This document shows, in pieces, positions 26,187 through 35,205 of a stretch of DNA of 64,000 nt. The stretch's first letter is position 1; every line of letters starts with the position of its first letter. The stretch spans positions 620,001 to 684,000 of the forward strand of contig NZ_VOAK01000011.1 in NCBI RefSeq assembly GCF_007859075.1, written 5' to 3'. The notes beneath the pieces are model-generated. The model did no database searches. It was not told the origin of the DNA and worked only from the letters and a program-made list of their open reading frames with translations. Made by a program: the position numbers and the translations under genes. The stretch is from Gemmobacter aquaticus. GTDB lineage: Bacteria > Pseudomonadota > Alphaproteobacteria > Rhodobacterales > Rhodobacteraceae.

Positions 26187-26360
26187 CCTGAAAGCCCCCG
26201 GTTGATCCGAGGGTGCCTCGACACAGATAAACCCGAGACGCGGGTTGACCCAAGCGAAAACTTGGGAACATGGCGCGAATGTGGTTGCAAGAGAGTGCGG
26301 CCGAATGATTTCTCAACTGCGGCGTGCAAGTCACGGTTTTGCAAACGCTTCCCGGGATTG

Positions 26361-27239
26361 TCACGCGCCGGGGTCAACGGCTGTCCAATCGCCCATCCGG
26401 GCACGGAACCATGTGCGTTGCCGCTTGGCATATTGCCGAGAGGCAAGCTTCGCGGCCTCGACCGCACGATCCAGAGGGATGTCACCCCGAAGATGGGCGA
26501 TCAACTCTGGCGCGCCAATTGCACGGGATGAGGGCAGCGTCGGGTCCCAGTCGGGCAGGGCTGCACGGGCCTCCTCGAGCGCGCCCGCGGCCATCATCAG
26601 ATCAAACCGCCGGTCGATACGGGCGCTCAGCCAGTCGACCGCCGGGCGAAAGACAAAGGCCGCGCATGCCATGCGCGGCAGAAGCGGGGCGGGCGTTTCG
26701 CGCTGCCAATCGGCAAGGCCCCGGCCGGTTGCCTGCAGCACCTCCCATGCCCGCTGGACCCGCGCGAGGTTCTTCAGGTCGGTGCGCGCCGCCGTTTCCG
26801 GATCAAGCGCGGCTACCAGTGCCGAAGGGTCTGATGTGCGCAGTGTATCGCCCATGGCGCGCACCTGCGCAGGAATGGGCGGGATCTCGGCCAGCCCTTC
26901 GGTCAGGGCCATGAAGTAGAGCCCGGTCCCCCCCACGATTACCGGCCGCTGGCCTTGTTTCAGAACGCCGGTCACGTCGCGCAGCCAGTGGCCTACCGAA
27001 TAGGTCTGATGCGCGCCGACGTGGCCGTAGAGCCTGTGGGGAAGTGCTGCCTCTTCTTCGGCCGAAGGACGGGCGGTCAACACGCGCCAGCAGTCATAGA
27101 CCTGCAGCGCGTCGGCATTCACGATCACACCGCCCTGATGGGCCACGATTTCGGACGCCAGCGCCGACTTGCCCGAGGCCGTCGGCCCAGCAATCAGCAC
27201 CGGCGACTCGGCCGAAAGCCCTTTGAGCAGCTCTTTCAC
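26361..27239 (-). CDS. miaA: tRNA dimethylallyltransferase
   Basis: A 292-residue enzyme that adds a dimethylallyl group to adenosine 37 of tRNAs reading UNN codons. The P-loop '[10 protein letters not shown]' is near the N-terminus, followed by '[11 protein letters not shown]' (family 'NADSMQVY') and 'VGGTGLYF'. The C-terminal '[11 protein letters not shown]' is conserved. Start GTG 27239 follows GAGG by seven bases. It lies 17 bases after creA and the two are probably cotranscribed. Confidence 0.92.
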   Translation of the reverse strand: MKELLKGLSAESPVLIAGPTASGKSALASEIVAHQGGVIVNADALQVYDCWRVLTARPSAEEEAALPHRLYGHVGAHQTYSVGHWLRDVTGVLKQGQRPVIVGGTGLYFMALTEGLAEIPPIPAQVRAMGDTLRTSDPSALVAALDPETAARTDLKNLARVQRAWEVLQATGRGLADWQRETPAPLLPRMACAAFVFRPAVDWLSARIDRRFDLMMAAGALEEARAALPDWDPTLPSSRAIGAPELIAHLRGDIPLDRAVEAAKLASRQYAKRQRTWFRARMGDWTAVDPGA

Positions 27240-27255
27240 GCAGTCCTCTTCCGCC

Positions 27256-27711
27256 TCAGGGGGCCGCGCCACCAAGGGACACGACCGACAGCGACATCTT
27301 GCCCGACCCTTGGGTCAATTCGCTGGCATGCCCCAGATAGACGAGGGCATTGTTCTTCGCATCAAGGATCCGCGTGACCTTGAGCGATTTCAGGATCAGC
27401 GACCGGCCTTCGCTGAAAACCTCTTCGCCGCTGTCGCCTGTGTCGATATCGCCAAGGGTGATCGGGCCGGTCTGGCTGCAGTCCACGGCCGAATAGCTCG
27501 GATCCTCGAACCAGTTGCCCTGGCTTAGCCGGTCAACGACAGAGCGGTCGAAATAGGCCAGATGGCAGGTCACGCCCTTGACCTTGGGGTCCTCGAAGGC
27601 CTCGATGATGATATCGTTGCCGACCCAGTCGACGCCGACCTCACCAACCTGTTCAGCAGCGGCGGCATGCGACAGCGCTGCCAATGCCACCGCGAGCCAG
27701 ATGATGCGCAT
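27256..27711 (-). CDS. creA: CreA family periplasmic protein
   Basis: A 151-residue protein with a clear signal peptide (cleavage near residue 19, after AHAAAA-like 'SHAAAA') and the CreA pattern: '[14 protein letters not shown]', 'SQTGPI' and '[18 protein letters not shown]'. CreA is widespread in proteobacteria but of unknown function. The start at ATG 27711 follows GGAGGGA. The longer in-frame alternative upstream would destroy the signal peptide and run through the ivd operator. Confidence 0.88.
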   Translation of the reverse strand: MRIIWLAVALAALSHAAAAEQVGEVGVDWVGNDIIIEAFEDPKVKGVTCHLAYFDRSVVDRLSQGNWFEDPSYSAVDCSQTGPITLGDIDTGDSGEEVFSEGRSLILKSLKVTRILDAKNNALVYLGHASELTQGSGKMSLSVVSLGGAAP

Positions 27712-27772
27712 TCTCGTCCCTCCTGCTTTGACGATTTCAAGCTGGGGGATCGGGCGGGTGCCTGCAAGGGGC

Positions 27773-27801
27773 TTGACGCGACTCAGCTGATGACGCTTAA
27801 A
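27773..27801 (+). promoter_or_regulatory. Sigma70-like promoter of ivd
   Basis: TTGACG (27773-27778), a 17-base spacer and CTTAAA (27796-27801). The spacing is ideal and the -35 strong. The predicted start falls within the palindrome that follows. Confidence 0.5.
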
Positions 27802-27815
27802 TGAACAAGTGTTCA
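27802..27815 (+). promoter_or_regulatory. Palindromic operator TGAACA-AG-TGTTCA before ivd
   Basis: The arms TGAACA and TGTTCA are perfect inverted repeats separated by two bases. The site directly abuts the -10 element and ends 18 bases before the ivd start, ideal for repression. TetR-type regulators of acyl-CoA metabolism bind sites of this form, but no regulator gene is nearby. Confidence 0.6.
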
Positions 27816-27833
27816 AATCCTTGGGGAGGGGCC

Positions 27834-28994
27834 ATGTTCACATCACCCATGCGGTTCGATCTGGGCGAGGATATCGCGGCCATGCGCGACATGGTTCACG
27901 CCTGGGCGCAGGACCGGCTGAAGCCGATCGCGGCCGAGGTGGACCGGACCAACCAGTTTCCCGCTGCCCTCTGGGCAGAGATGGGCGAACTTGGGCTATT
28001 GGGCGTGACCGTCCCCGAAGAATACGGTGGCGCCGGAATGGGCTATCTGGCGCATGTCGTCGCCATTGAGGAGATCGCGCGCGCCTCGGCCTCGGTCGCG
28101 CTGTCCTACGGCGCGCATTCCAACCTGTGCGTGAACCAGCTGAAGCTGAACGGCAACGCGGCCCAGAAGGCGCGCTATCTGCCCGGCCTTGTGGCGGGCA
28201 CGCATGTCGGCGCCCTTGCCATGAGCGAGCCGGGCGCGGGCTCGGATGTAGTGGGCATGAAGCTGCGGGCAGAGCGGCGCAATGACCACTACCTGCTGAA
28301 TGGCAGCAAGTACTGGATCACCAATGGCCCTGATGCCGATACGCTGATCGTATATGCCAAGACCGATCCCGAGGCCGGCGCACGCGGCATCACCGCCTTT
28401 ATCATCGAATGGGGGTTCAAGGGGTTCTCGACCAGCCCGCATTTCGACAAGCTGGGCATGCGCGGGTCGAACACGGGCGAGCTGATCTTCGACGACTGCG
28501 AGGTCCCCTTCGAAAACGTCCTGGGGGAAGAGGGGCGTGGCGTGAAGGTGCTGATGTCTGGCCTTGATTTTGAGCGGGTCGTGCTGTCGGGCATCGGCAC
28601 CGGCATCATTGCGGCCTGCCTTGATGAGGTGCTGCCCTATGCACGCGAGCGCCAGCAGTTTGGCCAGCCGATCGGGAACTTCCAGCTGATGCAGGCCAAG
28701 ATCGCCGATATGTATGTCGCGCTGAACTCGGCCCGCGCCTATGTCTATGAGGCCGCGCGCGCCTGCGACCGCGGCGAGGTCACGCGCGCTGATGCGGCGG
28801 GCTGTGTGCTCTATGCCAGCGAACAGGCGATGGTGCAGGCGCATCAGGCCGTGCAGGCGCTTGGCGGGGCGGGGTTCCTGAACGATTCGACCGTAAGCCG
28901 CCTGTTCCGCGATGCAAAGCTGATGGAGATCGGCGCCGGCACCAGCGAGATCCGCCGAATGCTGATCGGGCGCGAGCTGGTGGGGATGGGCTAG
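27834..28994 (+). CDS. ivd: Isovaleryl-CoA dehydrogenase
   Basis: A 386-residue acyl-CoA dehydrogenase, the third step of leucine catabolism (isovaleryl-CoA to 3-methylcrotonyl-CoA, electrons to ETF). It shows 'YGAHSNLCVNQL', 'AMSEPGAGSDVVGMK', 'LNGSKYWITNGPDAD' and the C-terminal 'QALGGAGFLND' typical of IVD, and a tail 'TSEIRRMLIGRELVG'. Context agrees: methylcrotonyl-CoA carboxylase and HMG-CoA lyase genes lie downstream. The start at 27834 follows GGGGAGGGG. It is controlled by the palindrome immediately upstream. Confidence 0.93.
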   Translation: MFTSPMRFDLGEDIAAMRDMVHAWAQDRLKPIAAEVDRTNQFPAALWAEMGELGLLGVTVPEEYGGAGMGYLAHVVAIEEIARASASVALSYGAHSNLCVNQLKLNGNAAQKARYLPGLVAGTHVGALAMSEPGAGSDVVGMKLRAERRNDHYLLNGSKYWITNGPDADTLIVYAKTDPEAGARGITAFIIEWGFKGFSTSPHFDKLGMRGSNTGELIFDDCEVPFENVLGEEGRGVKVLMSGLDFERVVLSGIGTGIIAACLDEVLPYARERQQFGQPIGNFQLMQAKIADMYVALNSARAYVYEAARACDRGEVTRADAAGCVLYASEQAMVQAHQAVQALGGAGFLNDSTVSRLFRDAKLMEIGAGTSEIRRMLIGRELVGMG

Positions 28995-29023
28995 GCCATG
29001 CCGGGCAATCTGGCGCGCACCAT

Positions 29024-29056
29024 GAAAAAGGGGGGCAGGCATGGCCCACCCCCCTT
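29024..29056 (-). terminator. Intrinsic terminator of ompW
   Basis: On the minus strand a stem AAGGGGGG/CCCCCCTT (29049-29056 with 29028-29035), with a 13-base loop, runs directly into a T run (29029-29025). It lies about 40 bases after the ompW stop and just after the converging ivd gene. Confidence 0.7.
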
Positions 29057-29096
29057 CGCACCCTTCTGCCCGTCCGGGGAAAACGCGATGGACGGA

Positions 29097-29690
29097 TCAG
29101 AACTTCCAGACGTAAGAGATGCTGGCGACCAGCGGATCAACCTCGACCTCGCCAACCTTGACGCCGTCGAGTTTGACGTCGCTGTCAATGTCGATGTAGC
29201 GCAGGTCAAAGCGCACGGCGCCTTTCTCGCTGACGGCGTAGTCAAGGCCCAGGGTCGCTGCAAGCCCGAAGCTGTCGTCAATTTCCAGATCGCCAAGGGG
29301 CGAGCGGTCCTCGAAGAAGGTCGTGTAGTTCAGGCCAACGCCGACAAACGGGGTCAGCGGGCCACCGGTCGGGATGTGCCAGTTGATCGACACGGTCGGG
29401 GGCAGGTGCTTGGTAGTGCCGATCTTGGTTCCGCCAAGGTTGATGTCATGTTTGAACGGCAAGGCGCCCAGAACCTCGACACCGACATTGTCGCGGAAGA
29501 AGTATTCAAAGGTGATGATCGGACGGGCGTTGCTGTCGATATCGACCTCGGCGCCAGCGACCGTGCCGTTGCCATCCTTCGGGGACACGTAACCGACGCC
29601 GAACCCCAGGGTCATATCCCCGGCGGATTGAGCGAGCGAGGGCGCGGCCAAGGAGGCGGTTGCGAGACAGGCAAGAAGAAGCGTTCTCAT
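29097..29690 (-). CDS. ompW: OmpW-family outer membrane protein
   Basis: About 197 residues with a signal peptide ending near 'SLAQSA' and an eight-stranded barrel pattern of alternating residues, starting 'GFGVGYVSPKDG' and ending 'ASISYVWKF' with a terminal Phe. Barrels of this kind form narrow hydrophobic channels. In E. coli ompW is regulated by FNR. A perfect FNR-type site lies 58 bases before the start, so oxygen control is plausible here too. ATG 29702, four codons earlier, is an alternative start. It breaks the plus-strand leucine cluster and ends at its own terminator. Confidence 0.9.
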   Translation of the reverse strand: MRTLLLACLATASLAAPSLAQSAGDMTLGFGVGYVSPKDGNGTVAGAEVDIDSNARPIITFEYFFRDNVGVEVLGALPFKHDINLGGTKIGTTKHLPPTVSINWHIPTGGPLTPFVGVGLNYTTFFEDRSPLGDLEIDDSFGLAATLGLDYAVSEKGAVRFDLRYIDIDSDVKLDGVKVGEVEVDPLVASISYVWKF

Positions 29691-29747
29691 GAGTATTCTC
29701 ATTGTTTTGACCGCTGCGAACCTGCGTCCGAGGCGGACGTCAAAACC

Positions 29748-29761
29748 TTGATCTGCATCAA
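29748..29761. promoter_or_regulatory. FNR/FnrL-type box between ompW and a secreted protein gene
   Basis: TTGAT-CTGC-ATCAA is a perfect match to the FNR/FixK/FnrL consensus TTGATN4ATCAA. It lies 58 bases upstream of the ompW start on one side and 63 bases upstream of the plus-strand gene at 29824. A weak -10 (CATTCT, 29785-29790) would place the plus-strand start about 41 bases from the box centre, the classic activation distance. Confidence 0.7.
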
Positions 29762-29823
29762 TTCCAGCGTGAATGCAGGTGCGGCATTCTGGCGCGCAAG
29801 TCTATGAAAGGAATAGATGTTTC

Positions 29824-30333
29824 ATGAATGGATCTTTGCGTCTGGCGTTGGTTTCGGTCGTGATCGGACTTTTGTGGCCTGCGTCGATCATGAATGCTGA
29901 AAATGTGGCGCCGGGACTTGCCGTGGACTGTCTCGCCACCGCTGATGCGCGCCATGAGGTTGGCGTGGCTCAGGGTGACGGGGTCGCGATCACTGGCCTT
30001 TCTGCCGAACAGGATCGCTGTCTGGGCCTTCCTCCGGCGCTCTGCCGCGAAACCGAGTCACCGGAAACCTGCCTGCGCGAGGCCTCTGCCGCGGTCATGG
30101 CGAAAGCGCATGAGCTGCGCGCCGCGCTGCCTGAAACGATCGGCGGCGAACCTGCGGCCAAGGCGACCTACGGGCGCGAACTGGCGGGATTTGATGCGGC
30201 GGGGGCCTTGGATACGGGGTGCCCACCGGACGGCCTCGACGCGGCGGACTGCCAGTATTTCAACGCCGCGATGCACCTGTCGACGCTGCGCGCCATGGCG
30301 CAACTTGCCCGCCAGAATCCGAAGGGAGACTAG
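29824..30333 (+). CDS. Secreted cysteine-containing protein, unknown
   Basis: A 169-residue protein with a signal peptide of about 24 residues and a mature part holding six cysteines in a 'C[17 protein letters not shown]' type pattern and, near the end, '[14 protein letters not shown]'. The final helix resembles those of LprI/DUF1311 lysozyme-inhibitor-like proteins, but the match is loose and I assign no function. The start at 29824 has AAAGGA upstream. It ends one base before the mccB start, so it may be cotranscribed with the carboxylase genes and bring them under the FNR-type site upstream. Confidence 0.7.
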   Translation: MNGSLRLALVSVVIGLLWPASIMNAENVAPGLAVDCLATADARHEVGVAQGDGVAITGLSAEQDRCLGLPPALCRETESPETCLREASAAVMAKAHELRAALPETIGGEPAAKATYGRELAGFDAAGALDTGCPPDGLDAADCQYFNAAMHLSTLRAMAQLARQNPKGD

Positions 30334-30334
30334 C

Positions 30335-31939
30335 ATGAAACTCGCCTCTGGGGTCCTGACCGGATCGGACAGCTTCCGCGCCAACAGGGCGGCGCATCTT
30401 GCGATGCTGGCGACGGTGGAGCAAGCCGCCACACATGCCGCGGCGGGGGGCGGGCCGCAGGCCATGGCGCGGCATGTCTCGCGCGGCAAGATGGCCCCAC
30501 GCGACCGGGTGGCGAACCTGCTCGATCCCGGATCACCCTTCCTCGAGATCGGGGCCATGGCGGCGCATGGGATGTATCACGGCGCGGCGCCGGGGGCGGG
30601 ACTGATCGCCGGTATCGGCCGGGTGCATGGGCAAGAGGTGATGGTGCTGGCCAATGATGCCACGGTGAAGGGTGGCACCTACTATCCGATGACAGTGAAA
30701 AAGCACCTGCGGGCACAGGAAATCGCGCAGGAATGTCATCTGCCTTGTGTTTATCTGGTCGACAGCGGCGGTGCCAACCTGCCCAATCAGGACGAGGTCT
30801 TTCCCGACCGAGACCATTTTGGCCGCATCTTCTATAATCAGGCGCGCATGTCGGCGGCGGGTATCCCGCAGATTGCGGTGGTGATGGGGTCCTGCACTGC
30901 AGGCGGGGCCTATGTTCCCGCGATGTCGGATGTGACGATCATCGTGAAAGAGCAGGGGACGATCTTTCTGGCGGGTCCGCCCCTGGTTCGCGCCGCGACG
31001 GGCGAGGTGGTCAGCGCCGAGGATCTGGGCGGCGGTGATGTGCACACCCGACTTTCCGGCGTCGCGGACTATCTGGCCGAGGATGATGCCCATGCGCTTG
31101 CCCTTGCGCGACGCGCGGTAAGCCACCTGAACCGGGCGCGGCCCGCGTCGGTGCAGTGGCAGGCGGCCGAAGACCCGGCCTATGACCCCGACGAAATCCT
31201 GGGCCTTGTCCCCGCCGATCTGCGCACCCCCTATGACATCCGCGAGGTCATCGCCCGCGTCGTCGACGCCAGCCGCTTTGACGAGTTCAAGCCGCGCTTT
31301 GGCGAAACTCTGGTCACGGGCTTTGCGCATGTAGTGGGATGCCCGGTCGGCATCGTTGCCAACAATGGCGTGCTGTTTTCTGAGGCTGCCATCAAGGGCG
31401 CGCATTTCATCGAACTGTGCAGTCAGCGTAATATCCCCTTGGCTTTCCTGCAGAACATCACAGGCTTCATGGTTGGCCGGAAGTATGAAAACGAAGGCAT
31501 CGCGCGCCATGGGGCCAAGATGGTGACGGCGGTCGCCTCGACCAATGTGCCCAAGATCACCATGCTTGTGGGGGGCAGCTTCGGCGCGGGGAACTATGGC
31601 ATGGCGGGGCGGGCCTATCAGCCGCGGTTCCTCTGGACCTGGCCCAACAGCCGCATCAGCGTCATGGGGGGCGAACAGGCAGCGGGCGTTCTTGCCACGG
31701 TCAAGCGCGAGGGGATCGAGCGCAGCGGCGGCACATGGAGCGCCGAGGACGAGGCCGAATTCAAGCGCCCCACGATCGAGATGTTCGAGCGGCAGAGCCA
31801 CCCACTTTATGCAACCGCGCGGCTTTGGGATGACGGCATCATCGATCCGCGCAAGACACGGGCTGTTCTCGCGCTCAGCCTCTCGGCCGCGTTGAATGCA
31901 CCGATTGAACCGACGCGCTTTGGCGTGTTCCGCATGTGA
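30335..31939 (+). CDS. mccB: Methylcrotonyl-CoA carboxylase, carboxyltransferase subunit
   Basis: A 534-residue carboxyltransferase (LiuB). The crotonase-like double domain is complete: '[16 protein letters not shown]' in the first half and '[23 protein letters not shown]' and '[20 protein letters not shown]' in the second, with '[13 protein letters not shown]' at the biotin-facing region. It transfers CO2 from biotin to 3-methylcrotonyl-CoA, the fourth step of leucine degradation. GGGAG precedes the ATG at 30335. The stop overlaps the start of the nuclease gene. Confidence 0.94.
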   Translation: MKLASGVLTGSDSFRANRAAHLAMLATVEQAATHAAAGGGPQAMARHVSRGKMAPRDRVANLLDPGSPFLEIGAMAAHGMYHGAAPGAGLIAGIGRVHGQEVMVLANDATVKGGTYYPMTVKKHLRAQEIAQECHLPCVYLVDSGGANLPNQDEVFPDRDHFGRIFYNQARMSAAGIPQIAVVMGSCTAGGAYVPAMSDVTIIVKEQGTIFLAGPPLVRAATGEVVSAEDLGGGDVHTRLSGVADYLAEDDAHALALARRAVSHLNRARPASVQWQAAEDPAYDPDEILGLVPADLRTPYDIREVIARVVDASRFDEFKPRFGETLVTGFAHVVGCPVGIVANNGVLFSEAAIKGAHFIELCSQRNIPLAFLQNITGFMVGRKYENEGIARHGAKMVTAVASTNVPKITMLVGGSFGAGNYGMAGRAYQPRFLWTWPNSRISVMGGEQAAGVLATVKREGIERSGGTWSAEDEAEFKRPTIEMFERQSHPLYATARLWDDGIIDPRKTRAVLALSLSAALNAPIEPTRFGVFRM

Positions 31940-32388
31940 TGGGGCGCCGGATGTCAGCCGATCTGTTCACATATCTCGTGCTGCTGGTCATGGCGCTTTG
32001 GGCCGTGGCGCAGACTTTTGCACCCTACGAGGGGTTGTCTGATGCGGGCTGTCGTCTGGGGCATGTCTACGATGGCGACACGGTCGAGTTGATCTGCGGA
32101 GGTCGGCGGGAACGCGCGCGGATCGTGGGCCTCGACACCCCGGAAACCCGCGATGCGGTCTGTGCTGAGGAGGCGGCGCTTGGGGCGCGGGCGACCGATC
32201 GGTTGCGCAAGCTTGTTCAGGGCGCGCAACCCGGCATCACCGATCTTGGACATGACAAGTACCAACGGCGCCTGATCCGCCTGCGGCTGAACGGCACGGA
32301 TGTGGCCGAGACGTTGATCGCCGAGGGGCTGGCCGTGGCCTATGACGGCGGTCGCAGGATCGACTGGTGCGAAAGGTTGCGGACATGA
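31939..32388 (+). CDS. Thermonuclease-family (SNase-fold) protein
   Basis: About 149 residues. An N-terminal hydrophobic segment (about 8-24, likely signal or anchor) precedes an SNase-like domain with 'VYDGDTVELICGG', 'ARIVGLDTPET' and 'DKYQRRLIRL', the characteristic calcium/active-site elements of staphylococcal nuclease (Asp, Arg, Glu). It should cut nucleic acids outside the cytoplasm. ATG 31939 overlaps the mccB stop as TGATG; ATG 31951 also fits. Its place between the two carboxylase subunits is odd for a metabolic operon. Confidence 0.82.
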   Translation: MGRRMSADLFTYLVLLVMALWAVAQTFAPYEGLSDAGCRLGHVYDGDTVELICGGRRERARIVGLDTPETRDAVCAEEAALGARATDRLRKLVQGAQPGITDLGHDKYQRRLIRLRLNGTDVAETLIAEGLAVAYDGGRRIDWCERLRT

Positions 32389-32432
32389 GCATGCGCGCCG
32401 AACCCCGAACCCCGCTGACAGAGGTGACCTGA
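32385..32432 (+). CDS. 15-codon linker ORF between nuclease and mccA
   Basis: ATG at 32385 overlaps the nuclease stop as ATGA. The frame codes for MSMRAEPRTPLTEVT and its TGA overlaps the mccA start as TGATG. The product has no visible property. The double overlap suggests a translational bridge that carries ribosomes to mccA, but chance is not excluded. Confidence 0.35.
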   Translation: MSMRAEPRTPLTEVT

Positions 32433-34330
32433 TGTTCCGCAAGATCCTGATCGCCAACCGGGGCGAGATTGCCTGCCGCATCATCGCCACGGCCCGCCGG
32501 ATGGGCGTGGCAACCGTCGCGGTTTATTCCGAGGCCGATGCGCGGGCTGCGCATGTCGCCGCTGCCGATGAGGCTCTGGCCATCGGTGGCCCTGCACCGC
32601 GCGACAGCTATCTGCGCGGTGATGCGATCATCGCAGCCGCGCTGGCAAGCGGGGCCGAGGCGATCCATCCCGGCTACGGCTTTCTGTCCGAGAACCCCGA
32701 CTTTGTCGACGCGGTCGAGGCTGCGGGGCTTCGGTTCATCGGCCCATCGGCATCGGCCATCCGCGCCATGGGGCTGAAAGACGCCGCGAAACGGCTGATG
32801 GCCGATGCAGGCGTGCCGGTCGTGCCGGGCTATCATGGCGACAATCAGGACCCCGATCATCTGGCCGGTGCTGCGGATGCGATCGGCTATCCTGTGCTGA
32901 TCAAGGCGGTGGCAGGCGGCGGCGGCAAGGGGATGCGCAAGGTCATGCACCCCTCTGACTTTGCGTCCGCGCTGGAAAGTGCGCGTGGTGAGGCCGCGAC
33001 TGCATTCGGCAATGACGCCGTGCTGATCGAGAAGTTCGTGGAAAAACCGCGCCACATCGAGGTTCAGGTCTTTGGTGACGGGACCGACGCCGTTCATCTG
33101 TACGAGCGGGACTGCTCGCTGCAACGCCGCCACCAGAAGGTCATTGAAGAGGCCCCCGCACCGGGCATGCCGCCCGCCATGCGCGCCGCGATGGGCGAGG
33201 CTGCTGTGCGCGCGGCCCGCGCCATCGGATATAGCGGTGCGGGCACCATCGAGTTCATTGTCGATGCATCGGACGGGCTGCGTGCCGATCGTTTCTGGTT
33301 CATGGAGATGAACACTCGCCTTCAGGTCGAGCATCCTGTGACCGAGGCGATCACCGGGGTCGATCTGGTTGAATGGCAGTTGCGTGTCGCGGCGGGCGAG
33401 CCGCTGCCGCTGCGACAGGATCAGCTTGCGATCAACGGCCATGCCTTTGAAGCACGGCTCTATGCTGAAGACGTGCCTGCGGGCTTCTTGCCGGCAACCG
33501 GGCGCATTGCCCATCTGGCCTTTCCGCCGGGGGCCCGCGCCGATAGTGGCGTCAGGGCGGGGGATGTGATCAGCCCATGGTATGACCCGATGATCGCCAA
33601 GATCATCGTGCACGGGCCCACCCGCGCGGTGGCGCTGCAGCAGCTTTCACGTGCCCTCGCTGGTACGCAAGTGGCGGGCACCACCACGAACCTTGCCTTT
33701 CTGGGCGCCTTGGCCCGGCATCCACGTTTTGCCGCCGGTGATGTCGACACCGGGCTGATCGAGGCGGACCTGCCTGCACTTGCGCAGGTCCCGGCCGCAT
33801 CGGCGGGGGTTCAGGCGACAGCGCTCCTCGCCGCGGCCGATCTTTCCGGGGCGCCACTGCAGGGCTTTGCCTTGTGGTCGCCGCTGCGGCGCGAGATCAG
33901 GCTGGACCGGGGCGAAGAAACGCTGGTTGGCACATTGCTGCTGACCCCAAGTGGCCCCCGGATCGAGATCGACGGACACGAATGCACCCCGCCCGACCTG
34001 CCGGTGGTCAAGGCAGGCGGCCAGATCCACGTCTTTGATGCGGGCCAGTGCTTCAGCTTTGCACCGCATGATCCGCTTGCGCGCGGCGCGGTGACAGGGG
34101 CTGCCGGGAACGCCACAGTTTCGCCGATGCCGGGCCTTGTGAAGGCGGTCTTCGTCGGGCCGGGGCAGGCCGTGCAGGCCGGTGACCGGCTGGCCGTGCT
34201 GGAGGCGATGAAGATGGAGCACACGCTGACCGCCGCCCGTGACGGCGTTGTGGCCGAGGTGCTGGTGGATGCCGGCGCGCAGGTCGAGGCGGGCGCTGTG
34301 CTGATCCTGCTGGCCGAGGATGCGCCATGA
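32432..34330 (+). CDS. mccA: Methylcrotonyl-CoA carboxylase, biotin carboxylase/carrier subunit
   Basis: A 632-residue subunit (LiuD). A biotin carboxylase domain fills residues 1-445 ('ILIANRGEIACRI', 'GGGGKGMRKV' ATP loop, 'FMEMNTRLQVEHPVTE'). A linker BT domain follows, and a biotin carrier domain ends the protein with 'EAMKMEH' near residue 597, whose lysine takes biotin. It fixes bicarbonate on biotin for MccB. Propionyl-CoA carboxylase subunits are similar, but the neighbours point to leucine breakdown. The gene overlaps hmgL as ATGA. Confidence 0.94.
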   Translation: MFRKILIANRGEIACRIIATARRMGVATVAVYSEADARAAHVAAADEALAIGGPAPRDSYLRGDAIIAAALASGAEAIHPGYGFLSENPDFVDAVEAAGLRFIGPSASAIRAMGLKDAAKRLMADAGVPVVPGYHGDNQDPDHLAGAADAIGYPVLIKAVAGGGGKGMRKVMHPSDFASALESARGEAATAFGNDAVLIEKFVEKPRHIEVQVFGDGTDAVHLYERDCSLQRRHQKVIEEAPAPGMPPAMRAAMGEAAVRAARAIGYSGAGTIEFIVDASDGLRADRFWFMEMNTRLQVEHPVTEAITGVDLVEWQLRVAAGEPLPLRQDQLAINGHAFEARLYAEDVPAGFLPATGRIAHLAFPPGARADSGVRAGDVISPWYDPMIAKIIVHGPTRAVALQQLSRALAGTQVAGTTTNLAFLGALARHPRFAAGDVDTGLIEADLPALAQVPAASAGVQATALLAAADLSGAPLQGFALWSPLRREIRLDRGEETLVGTLLLTPSGPRIEIDGHECTPPDLPVVKAGGQIHVFDAGQCFSFAPHDPLARGAVTGAAGNATVSPMPGLVKAVFVGPGQAVQAGDRLAVLEAMKMEHTLTAARDGVVAEVLVDAGAQVEAGAVLILLAEDAP

Positions 34331-35205
34331 CCGCTTCTGGCGACCGGGTCGAGATTGTCGAGGTCGGCCCCCGTGACGGGCTGCAGAACGAGGCGCGGCT
34401 GATCCCGACTGCGGACAAGATCGCGCTTGTCGATCTTCTTAGCCGTGCGGGCTTCCAGCGGATCGAGGTCACGAGCTTTGTCTCGGCGAAATGGGTGCCG
34501 CAAATGGCCGATGCGGCCGAGGTGATGGCCGGTATCACCCGCACGCCCGGTGTCCACTACGCGGCGCTGACGCCCAACCTGAAGGGCTATCAGGCGGCGC
34601 GCGCCGCGCGGGCAGATGAGGTGTCGATCTTTGCCGCAGCATCAGAAGGCTTCAGCCGGGCGAACCTGAACTGCTCGATCGCAGAAAGCCTTGATCGCTT
34701 CGCGCCGCTGGCCGAGGCTGCGCGTGCCGATGGCATCCCTCTGCGCGGCTATGTCTCGGTCGTCACGGATTGCCCCTTTGACGGGCCGACGCCGCCCGCA
34801 CAGGTGGCTCGGGTCGTGGCGCAAATGCGCGATCTGGGCTGCCATGAGATCAGCCTTGGCGAGACCATCGGCCATGGCACGCCAGACGCGATCCGCGCCA
34901 TGCTGGAGGCAGTGTTGGCAGAGTTGCCGGCGGATCGCCTCGCTGGTCATTATCACGACACGCGGGGCAGGGCGCTTGAGAATATCGAGGCCTCGCTGGA
35001 TCTTGGCCTGCGCACCTTTGATGCGGCGGTCGGCGGTCTTGGTGGTTGTCCCTATGCTCCCGGTGCTGCGGGAAATGTGGCGACCGAGTCGGTAGCGCTA
35101 CGCCTTGCCGAATTGGGTTTCGAGAGCGGACTTGATGCATCTATCCTGACCGAAGCCGCCGCCTTTGCCCGCAGACTGCGAACCCCGCGAGGACAAGATG
35201 TTTGA
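34327..35205 (+). CDS. hmgL: Hydroxymethylglutaryl-CoA lyase
   Basis: A 292-residue TIM-barrel lyase that splits HMG-CoA into acetyl-CoA and acetoacetate, the last step of leucine degradation. It carries 'EVGPRDGLQNE' near residue 11-21, 'EVTSFVSAKWVPQM', 'GHYHDTRG' and the glycine-rich catalytic-cysteine loop 'GLGGCPYAPGAAGN'. Start overlaps the mccA stop by four bases, and its end overlaps the hydratase start by eight, so translation is coupled through the set. Confidence 0.94.
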   Translation: MTASGDRVEIVEVGPRDGLQNEARLIPTADKIALVDLLSRAGFQRIEVTSFVSAKWVPQMADAAEVMAGITRTPGVHYAALTPNLKGYQAARAARADEVSIFAAASEGFSRANLNCSIAESLDRFAPLAEAARADGIPLRGYVSVVTDCPFDGPTPPAQVARVVAQMRDLGCHEISLGETIGHGTPDAIRAMLEAVLAELPADRLAGHYHDTRGRALENIEASLDLGLRTFDAAVGGLGGCPYAPGAAGNVATESVALRLAELGFESGLDASILTEAAAFARRLRTPRGQDV

